Source of the DNA: Sinimarinibacterium arenosum
GTDB taxonomy: Bacteria; Pseudomonadota; Gammaproteobacteria; Nevskiales; Nevskiaceae
Assembly (NCBI RefSeq): GCF_005047655.1
Contig: NZ_SUKF01000008.1
Coordinates: forward strand, 62,001 to 126,000
DNA: 64,000 nucleotides
Reading direction: 5' to 3'
Position numbers and translations under genes: made by a program
The notes under the pieces: generated by a model
Told to the model about the DNA's origin: nothing
What the model saw: the letters and a program-made list of their open reading frames with translations, nothing else
Database searches by the model: none
In this document: one piece after another, positions 57,261 to 64,000 of the stretch
Layout: each line of letters starts with the position of its first letter
Position numbering within the stretch: position 1 is the stretch's first letter

Positions 57261-58076
57261 ATGTACTCACTCAAGAACAAGGTTGCAGTCATTACCGGCG
57301 CCGGCTCCGGCATCGGCCGTGCGCTGGCGGTCGAACTGGCAGACAAGGGGTGCCGGCTGGCGCTGTCGGACGTCAATGCCGCGGGTCTGGCGGCAACCGC
57401 CGAGCTGCTGCCGGTCAAGCCGTTCACGCAGATTCTGGACGTGTCGGACCGCGACGCGGTCTATGCGCACGCCGATGCGGTCAAGCGCGAGTTCGGCACC
57501 GCGCACGTGGTCATCAACAATGCCGGCGTGGCACTGTCGCAGACCATTGAAGATCTCAGCTATGAAGACTTCGAATGGCTGATGGGCATCAATTTCTGGG
57601 GCGTGGTCTACGGCACCAAGGCGTTCCTGCCGATGCTGCGTGCGCAGAACGACGGTGTCATCGTCAACCTGTCGAGCATTTTCGGCATCGTCACGCTGCC
57701 GACCCAGGGCGCGTATCACGCCGCCAAGTTCGCCGTGCGCGGCTTCACCGAAACCCTGCGCCAGGAACTGGCCGGCACCGGAGTCTCCGCCGTGTGCGTG
57801 CATCCGGGCGGGATCAAGACCAACATCGCGCGCGCCGCGCGCTTCTATGTCAGCGCGACCGGCGACAGTGATCGCGACAAGGCTGCGCGCGACTTCGACA
57901 AGCTGGCACGAACCACGCCGGAGCAGGCTGCGCGCACCATCATCGAGGGCATCGAGAAGCGCAGTCCGCGGGTATTGATCGGTGCCGATGCGCGCCTGCT
58001 CGATCGTCTGCAGCGCTGGTTGCCGGTGGCCTATCCGAAGGTTCTGGCCAAGGTCGTATCGCTCAGCCGCCGCTGA
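57261..58076 (+). CDS. Short-chain dehydrogenase/reductase
   Basis: A 271-residue SDR: cofactor motif ITGAGSGIGRALAVE at residues ~10-25, NNAGVALSQTIE near 85, catalytic Ser in VNLSSIFGIV and the YHAAK pair near 150. An Asp in the second beta strand (SDVNAAGL) favours NAD+. The C-terminal region (RVLIGADARLLDRLQRWLP) resembles acetoin- or steroid-type SDRs. The start MYSLKNKVAVITG is chosen over an ATG nine codons upstream. Confidence 0.88.
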   Translation: MYSLKNKVAVITGAGSGIGRALAVELADKGCRLALSDVNAAGLAATAELLPVKPFTQILDVSDRDAVYAHADAVKREFGTAHVVINNAGVALSQTIEDLSYEDFEWLMGINFWGVVYGTKAFLPMLRAQNDGVIVNLSSIFGIVTLPTQGAYHAAKFAVRGFTETLRQELAGTGVSAVCVHPGGIKTNIARAARFYVSATGDSDRDKAARDFDKLARTTPEQAARTIIEGIEKRSPRVLIGADARLLDRLQRWLPVAYPKVLAKVVSLSRR

Positions 58077-58079
58077 GGT

Positions 58080-59474
58080 TCAGATCGCGCCTTCGTGCTC
58101 GATTTCGGGCTTCTTGGTCTGTGCTGCTTTGCGCTGTTTCTTGATCGCATACATCCGCTGATCGGCATCGCGCATCGCGGTTTCCAGCGCGCCCTCCTGC
58201 ATTGGATCGACTGCCGCCGCGCCGATGCTGAAACGGACTTCGAACGGCAGCTGACGCAGTTCGCGAATGCCGCGTGCGCGTTGGCGCAATCGCTGGATCG
58301 TGTCTTCGCTGCTGCGCATCGAGCCGCTGACCAGCACACAGAACTCGTCGCCGCCAATGCGGCCGATGACGTCGCTGTCGCGGAATTCCGAACGCAGCAC
58401 ATCGGCGACGGTTCGGATCAGCGCGGACCCGGCTTCATGGCCCTGGCGGTCGTTGACGGTCTTGAGTCCGTCGATGTCGATGAAATACAGCGTCGCGGCG
58501 CCGGCATTGCGGCGTTCGCCACGCAGCATCTGTTCCGCCAGCACGGTAAATCCACGGCGGTTGCTGATGCCGGTGAGTTCGTCGGTCAGCGATGCGGTGC
58601 GCAATTCCGCTTCAAGATCGTTGATCCGGTGCGCCATCCACAGCACCAGCAGCAGGATCAGCATCGAAAGGATCGCCGCACGCAGCGCCGCGGCGTAGGC
58701 CGGATCCAGCCAGCCGCGTGCGACCACATAGGTCTGCGCGATGGCCAGCAGGACCGGCGTCAGCAGGCCCACCGGCAGTAACAGGCGCGCGATGCGGCTG
58801 CCGATGCCGATGCCGACCAGCACGTCGGAATAGCCCTGGCGCGCACGGCGCACGCCAAAGACAAACGCCATGCAGGCGAATCCGATCAGGGTTTGCGGTG
58901 ACATCCGCGTCAGTGCATCTGTGCCGAACAGATGCGTGGCGTCGAACAGATAGCCTGCGGCGACGACGGAGACCAGACCCAGCACCAGGATCGACAGCGC
59001 ATCGGATACCAGACCGCAGACGCCCTTCTCGAAGCGGATGCAGCCCAGCGTGATGCCAACCAGCAGAAAGCCGAAGCTGGTCTGAATCGACATCCGGCCC
59101 GGCCGCGTTGCGTAGGGATCGCGCACGGCCCACTGATCGATCGAAACCGGTAGCTGGGTGAACCATTCGGCTAGCGTTGCCGCCGAGAGCAACACGATTA
59201 TCAAGGCCAGCAATCGTCCGATGTGGCCTTGCCGAGTGCTGGCGTCGGGGGATTGCAGTGCGGCGCTGGCCGCGCCGAGCAGCAGACAGGCGGCCGTGTT
59301 GAACTTCATCAGCTCCCAGCCCGGTGGCGCCCAGGTGCGCAGCACCGGGAACAGCCACAGCAATGCGGTGCCGCCGCCGAGCAGCGCGGCGCAGACCAGC
59401 ACCGCGTGATCGGCGCGCCGCAGCTGCGCGATCAGCGCAAAGTCGGGACGATTGGACAGGGCTTTGGCAAGCAT
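58080..59474 (-). CDS. Diguanylate cyclase with multi-span N-terminal domain
   Basis: A 464-residue protein with about eight N-terminal spans (for example VLVCAALLGGGTALLWLFPV; FLLVGITLGCIRFE; LILVLGLVSVVAAGYLF) and a C-terminal GGDEF domain. The GGDEF motif is at residue 374 and an RxxD inhibitory site (RDSD) lies five residues before it, so the cyclase should be product-inhibited. No EAL domain. The start MLAKALSNRPD is chosen because the upstream 51 codons look non-coding. It converges on the SDR gene with a three-base gap. Confidence 0.9.
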   Translation of the reverse strand: MLAKALSNRPDFALIAQLRRADHAVLVCAALLGGGTALLWLFPVLRTWAPPGWELMKFNTAACLLLGAASAALQSPDASTRQGHIGRLLALIIVLLSAATLAEWFTQLPVSIDQWAVRDPYATRPGRMSIQTSFGFLLVGITLGCIRFEKGVCGLVSDALSILVLGLVSVVAAGYLFDATHLFGTDALTRMSPQTLIGFACMAFVFGVRRARQGYSDVLVGIGIGSRIARLLLPVGLLTPVLLAIAQTYVVARGWLDPAYAAALRAAILSMLILLLVLWMAHRINDLEAELRTASLTDELTGISNRRGFTVLAEQMLRGERRNAGAATLYFIDIDGLKTVNDRQGHEAGSALIRTVADVLRSEFRDSDVIGRIGGDEFCVLVSGSMRSSEDTIQRLRQRARGIRELRQLPFEVRFSIGAAAVDPMQEGALETAMRDADQRMYAIKKQRKAAQTKKPEIEHEGAI

Positions 59475-59569
59475 CCCATTAGTGTCTGCGCCCTCGGGGC
59501 AAACGGCAAAAGGCAGCGATGACAGGTGTCGGCCGCCTGCCGAACGCAAGGGGCCGCGTGCTGTGTAGG

Positions 59570-60382
59570 CTAGCCCTGCCGCAAGGCGGCGATCACCGGC
59601 GCCGTGTCCGGGCGCACTCCACGCCACAATTCGAACGCCGCGGCCGCTTGCCCCACCAGCATGCCGAGGCCGTCCGCGATGCGCGCCGCGCCCTGGCTTT
59701 CAGCCCAGGCGCGAAATGGCGCAAAGGCCTTGCCGTACGACAGGTCATAACAATCGCCGCCGTCAGCCAGCAGTTGTCCCGGCAGGCGTGGCGCTTCACC
59801 GCCGTGGCCGGCGGAAGTGGCGTTGATGATCAGATCGAAGCGGTCACCCTTCAGGGCCAGATGCGTGCTGGGCCGAATGGTGCCCAGCGGCCGGAACTGC
59901 TCGGCCAGGGCTTCTGGTTTCCAGGGGCTGCGACCGGAGACGACCAGCTCTGCCGGTGCGGCTGCAAGCAGCGGTTCGAGGATGCCGCGGACCGCGCCGC
60001 CGGCGCCCAGCACCAGCACGCGCCGACCGCTGACACCGTAGTCGAGGCGGTGCAGATCGCTGATGAAGCCTTCGCCGTCAGTGTTGTCGCCGCGCCAGCT
60101 GCTGTCGGTGCGGATCAGCGTGTTGACCGCACCGGCGCGTTGCGCGCGCTCGGAGACCGCTTCGCACAGCGCCATCACCGCGACCTTATGCGGCAGGGTT
60201 GCGTTGAGGCCGCGATATCCCTGCTCGTGCAGGGCCTGCAGCGCCACCGGCAGCACATCGGGCTCAACCTCGACCGCGTCGTAGCTCAGTGCCTGGCCGG
60301 TCTGGCGCGCGAACTGCGCATGGATGCGGGGCGACAGGCTGTGCGCGACCGGGTCGCCGATGACGGCATAACGATCGGTCAT
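59570..60382 (-). CDS. aroE: Shikimate dehydrogenase
   Basis: AroE reduces 3-dehydroshikimate with NADPH. The 270-residue protein starts MTDRYAVIGDPVAHSLSPRI, has NATLPHKVAVMALC (substrate Lys) near residue 60, the NADP segment VLVLGAGGAVRGILEPLL and NATSAGHGGE. It follows hemB by 46 bases on the same strand. Confidence 0.96.
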   Translation of the reverse strand: MTDRYAVIGDPVAHSLSPRIHAQFARQTGQALSYDAVEVEPDVLPVALQALHEQGYRGLNATLPHKVAVMALCEAVSERAQRAGAVNTLIRTDSSWRGDNTDGEGFISDLHRLDYGVSGRRVLVLGAGGAVRGILEPLLAAAPAELVVSGRSPWKPEALAEQFRPLGTIRPSTHLALKGDRFDLIINATSAGHGGEAPRLPGQLLADGGDCYDLSYGKAFAPFRAWAESQGAARIADGLGMLVGQAAAAFELWRGVRPDTAPVIAALRQG

Positions 60383-60428
60383 TGCGGGGTCCGGCGGTCG
60401 GTCGGTCGCTGTCCTCGGCCCGCCATCC

Positions 60429-61451
<1,023 letters not shown>

Positions 61452-61511
61452 CTACGTCATTATAAGCCTGCGCACGCCCGTCTCCGCGGTGCACCTGCGC
61501 TGTTTCCGAGG

Positions 61512-62321
61512 ATGTCCATGATTGATTCGCTGCAGACGCCGACGGCCATCCGCCTGATGATTTTCATCGGGCTGATTGTCGTGTTGCTGCTGGCAGAGTC
61601 GCGGTGGCCGCGACGCGGTGGCGAGCGCCTGCGTGGACTGCGCTGGCCGGCCAACCTCGGTCTGGTGGTGATCGATTCGATCGCCGTGCGTTTGTTGCTC
61701 GGTGCCGGTGCGGTTGGGGTGGCGCTGTGGGCCGAGGCGCGACCGTTCGGCCTGTTTCCGCTGCTGGCGCTGCCGGCCTGGATCAGCGGCTTGCTCGGCA
61801 TCGTTCTGCTGGATCTGCTGATCTATTTCCAGCATCGCGTCTTCCACGCGGTGCCGCCGCTGTGGCGCCTGCACCGGGTGCACCATAGCGATATCGAGTT
61901 CGACGTCACCACGGCGGTGCGCTTTCATCCGCTGGAGATCCTGGCGTCGATGCTGATCAAGATGGCGGCCGTCGCGCTGCTCGGGGTCCCGGCCTGGGCC
62001 GTGGTGGCGTTCGAGGCGCTGCTCAACGGCACGGCGATGTTCAATCACGCCAATCTGGCCTTGCCGTCATGGCTGGATCGCGGCCTGCGCTGGGTGGTGG
62101 TCACGCCGGACGTGCATCGCGTGCATCACTCGGTGCACCGGGACGAGACCGACTCCAATTTCGGCTTCAATGTGCCGTGGTGGGATCGCCTGTTCGGCAC
62201 GTACCGGGAGCAGCCGCGTGACGGCCATGCGGCGATGCAGATCGGCCTTGAACGTTTCCGTGAGCCGCAGCGGCAACGCTTGCGGGCGCTGCTGGAACAG
62301 CCGCTGCGACCGGGCAGCTGA
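61512..62321 (+). CDS. Fatty acid hydroxylase/sterol desaturase family protein
   Basis: A 269-residue integral membrane di-iron enzyme with about four spans. The eight-His signature is complete: FQHRVFH, LHRVHHSD, FNHAN and HRVHHSVHRDETDSNFGF. Relatives hydroxylate or desaturate fatty acids, ceramides, carotenoids or sterols; in gammaproteobacteria the substrate is often unknown. The start MSMIDSLQTP could also be the second Met (61518). It is divergent from hemB. Confidence 0.9.
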   Translation: MSMIDSLQTPTAIRLMIFIGLIVVLLLAESRWPRRGGERLRGLRWPANLGLVVIDSIAVRLLLGAGAVGVALWAEARPFGLFPLLALPAWISGLLGIVLLDLLIYFQHRVFHAVPPLWRLHRVHHSDIEFDVTTAVRFHPLEILASMLIKMAAVALLGVPAWAVVAFEALLNGTAMFNHANLALPSWLDRGLRWVVVTPDVHRVHHSVHRDETDSNFGFNVPWWDRLFGTYREQPRDGHAAMQIGLERFREPQRQRLRALLEQPLRPGS

Positions 62322-62387
62322 GCTAGGGGGCGACACCCGCCCGATTCCCGCTACACTGGCATCCAGGCCAATAACTCAAAAAATTCC

Positions 62388-62948
62388 ATGGTTGATGCCG
62401 AACAGCTCGTGCGGCTGCTGCAGGCTACCGCGGGGGGAGACCAGAAAGCGTTTGCCGAGCTGTATACGGCGAGCAGCTCGCATCTGTTCGGGCTGTTGCT
62501 GCGTATTCTGAAAAGACGTGACTGGGCCGAGGAGGCATTGCAGGACTGCTACGTCAAGATCTGGCAGAAAGCGGACACCTACGCACCCGACAAGGGCGCG
62601 CCGCTGACCTGGATGATGACGGTCGCTCGATACCGCGCGCTGGACCTGTTGCGGGTCAAGCGTCCGGAAGTCGAAATGCCGGAAGACGAGGACGGTGTGG
62701 AAATCGGTTTTGCCGACGAAAGCAGCGGCATCGATCCGGAGGCGCGGGCGGTGGAAGGTGAAGGTCTGGGGCGGCTGGAAGGCTGCCTCGAAGGTTTGCA
62801 GGAAGAGCAGCGCAGGAGCGTATTGCTGGCGTACTACGAAGGCTATACCCACCAGGAACTGGCGTCGGTGCTGGATGCGCCGCTGGGAACGGTGAAAAGC
62901 TGGGTGCGTCGGGGATTGCAGCGATTGCGGGAGTGTCTAGGCGAATGA
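62388..62948 (+). CDS. ECF-type RNA polymerase sigma factor (SigK/RpoE-like)
   Basis: A 186-residue ECF sigma factor: region 2 (AEEALQDCYVKIWQKADTYA near residue 45, TWMMTVARYRALDLLR) and region 4 helix-turn-helix (YTHQELASVLDAPLGTVKSW). An acidic linker (EMPEDEDGVEIGFADESSG) separates them. It overlaps the anti-sigma gene by four bases (ATGA), the standard control pairing. Confidence 0.93.
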   Translation: MVDAEQLVRLLQATAGGDQKAFAELYTASSSHLFGLLLRILKRRDWAEEALQDCYVKIWQKADTYAPDKGAPLTWMMTVARYRALDLLRVKRPEVEMPEDEDGVEIGFADESSGIDPEARAVEGEGLGRLEGCLEGLQEEQRRSVLLAYYEGYTHQELASVLDAPLGTVKSWVRRGLQRLRECLGE

Positions 62949-63709
62949 AGTATCAGGACGCGACAGTGAAACGGATGCTGGCAGCCGAGTATGTTCTCGG
63001 CACGCTGCATGGCCGTGCGCGCCGGCGCTTCGAACGTCTGGCCCGCGAGCGTGCCGATGTGCAGGCTGAAGTCCGTTATTGGGAAGACCGCCTCGCGCGG
63101 CTGCAGCACCGCTTCAAGCCGGTGACGCCGCGCGCCGTGGTCTGGGCGGCGATCGAACGCGAGATCGGCGTCGACAAGGTGGTGTCGCTGGACAGTCGGC
63201 GCGCCCCGGCGGCAGAAGCGTCGACCGCGCGCAGTCCGCGCTGGCTGCAGGCCTGGGCCGGCATGGCCACGGCCGCGTCGGTGGTGCTGTCGTTCGCCTT
63301 GTACCGCGAGGTCAATCGACCGCTGCCTCCGCCGCAGCTGGTGCGTGTCGAAGTGCCGGTGCCGCAGCCGCTGCCCTATGTGGCGATGCTGCATCCGCAG
63401 GGCGTCGACGCCGAGTGGCTGGTCACGGTGTCGCCCGAACGCAAGCTGATCCGCGTGTCGGCCAGCGGCAAGTATCCGATCAACCGCGCCAGCGAGTGCC
63501 TCGAGCTGTGGGTGCTGGGCGAGGACGGCAAGCCGCGCTCGCTGGGCGTACTGCCCAACGACGGCAGTTCCGATCTGCCAATGCCGCGTGGCGTGTCGAT
63601 GCCCAAGGACCCGACCCTGGCGGTGTCGAAGGAACCGATCGGCGGCTCCCCGACCGGATCCCCGACCGGGCCGGTGATTCTGGCGACGCCGGCGCAGCGC
63701 GTCAGCTGA
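62945..63709 (+). CDS. RskA-type anti-sigma factor
   Basis: A 254-residue single-span protein. The cytosolic N-terminal part (AAEYVLGTLHGRARRRFERL) carries the sigma-binding anti-sigma fold; the span is residues ~101-120 (LQAWAGMATAASVVLSFALY); the periplasmic part has ECLELWVLGEDGKPRSLGVL, typical of RskA/anti-sigma-K domains. A SPTG repeat (GSPTGSPTGP) sits near the end. Start is the ATG at 62945, overlapping the sigma stop. Confidence 0.9.
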   Translation: MKYQDATVKRMLAAEYVLGTLHGRARRRFERLARERADVQAEVRYWEDRLARLQHRFKPVTPRAVVWAAIEREIGVDKVVSLDSRRAPAAEASTARSPRWLQAWAGMATAASVVLSFALYREVNRPLPPPQLVRVEVPVPQPLPYVAMLHPQGVDAEWLVTVSPERKLIRVSASGKYPINRASECLELWVLGEDGKPRSLGVLPNDGSSDLPMPRGVSMPKDPTLAVSKEPIGGSPTGSPTGPVILATPAQRVS

Positions 63710-63731
63710 GTCCGGAGTGCCGGCGCACGCT

Positions 63732-64000
63732 TCAGCGTGCGTCGTTCAGCGACCAGTTGTACTCGTCGTTCTCGATCTTCTCGATGCCGCCCAGCTTCAT
63801 GCGCAGGCCTTCGTTGGCGTAACGGCGCAGATGTTCGATGACGCCGGCATCGGTTCCGCCGAAATCGTCCTTGAACCACACGTAGATGCTGGAGACGATC
63901 AGATCGCAATCGTCGAAATGGGCGCCGCGGTGGTGATTGACGTAGGCCTTGGCCGCTGCGTCGAGCAGACGCTCCATGTTGTCGGCTGTGAACGCTTCGG
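63732..64000 (-). CDS. DUF547 domain protein, 3' part only
   Basis: The visible C-terminal ~89 residues read CDLIVSSIYVWFKDDFGG and GVIEHLRRYANEGLR, matching the end of DUF547 proteins. The 5' part lies beyond 64000. A perfect 7-base hairpin CGCACGC-TTCA-GCGTGCG surrounds its stop codon at 63724-63741. DUF547 proteins are usually exported; the function is unknown. It converges on the anti-sigma gene. Confidence 0.8.
   Translation of the reverse strand, partial: EAFTADNMERLLDAAAKAYVNHHRGAHFDDCDLIVSSIYVWFKDDFGGTDAGVIEHLRRYANEGLRMKLGGIEKIENDEYNWSLNDAR

Overview
The window is a high-GC gammaproteobacterial chromosome segment spanning the replication origin. Its left end has the classic arrangement: mnmE-yidC-yidD-rnpA-rpmH read leftwards, and dnaA-dnaN-recF-gyrB read rightwards. 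An oriC candidate with inverted DnaA boxes and an AT-rich patch lies between dnaA and dnaN, and three near-perfect parS sites lie in and after recF. Pseudomonas-type parS sequence, Mg-type HemB, tatABC joined to his genes, and KshA/HsaA/HsaC-like oxygenases suggest a non-enteric gammaproteobacterium, perhaps of the Nevskiales (Solimonas/Hydrocarboniphaga relatives). The lineage is inference; no rRNA is present.

Layout. 1-10.1 kb: origin core. 10.1-14.0 kb: LysR regulator, a candidate small RNA or attenuated leader with its own promoter and terminator, an SDR, a DegV protein and an orphan ParA. 14.1-21.9 kb: purEK, an RND efflux operon ending in a SIMPL protein, sufT and apaG. 22.0-24.9 kb: an Old Yellow Enzyme gene with a 20-bp palindrome just upstream, a small membrane protein, and mutM. 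25.1-29.8 kb: three tandem SxxK serine-hydrolase lipoproteins and a secreted protein phosphatase. Between the first two hydrolases lies a decayed second copy of the mutM 5' end, the footprint of the duplication. 29.9-31.5 kb: trhO and a GST.

31.5-37.9 kb: an oxygenase block (P450, extradiol dioxygenase, HsaA-type flavin monooxygenase, KshA-type Rieske oxygenase, amidohydrolase). It is bounded by two similar perfect hairpins and has an FNR/Anr-like site in its central divergent promoter region. The enzymes could together hydroxylate and open a steroid or other polycyclic ring. 37.9-43.0 kb: an ABC/GldG/DUF4340 operon and an LpxL-type acyltransferase. 43.2-48.6 kb: dtd, hisBHAF-hisE and tatABC, with hisI missing. 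48.6-51.4 kb: a two-component system and a PF10118 protein. 51.4-54.0 kb: a LolA-like/FtsX/ABC operon. 54.0-57.2 kb: an unknown lipoprotein and a bacterial lysyl-oxidase-like protein. 57.3-62.3 kb: SDR, diguanylate cyclase, aroE, hemB and a fatty-acid-hydroxylase-type membrane enzyme. 62.4-64.0 kb: an ECF sigma/anti-sigma pair and a truncated DUF547 gene.

No CRISPR array, insertion sequence, prophage, rRNA or tRNA gene was seen. All family names rest on reading motifs by eye, with no database search.
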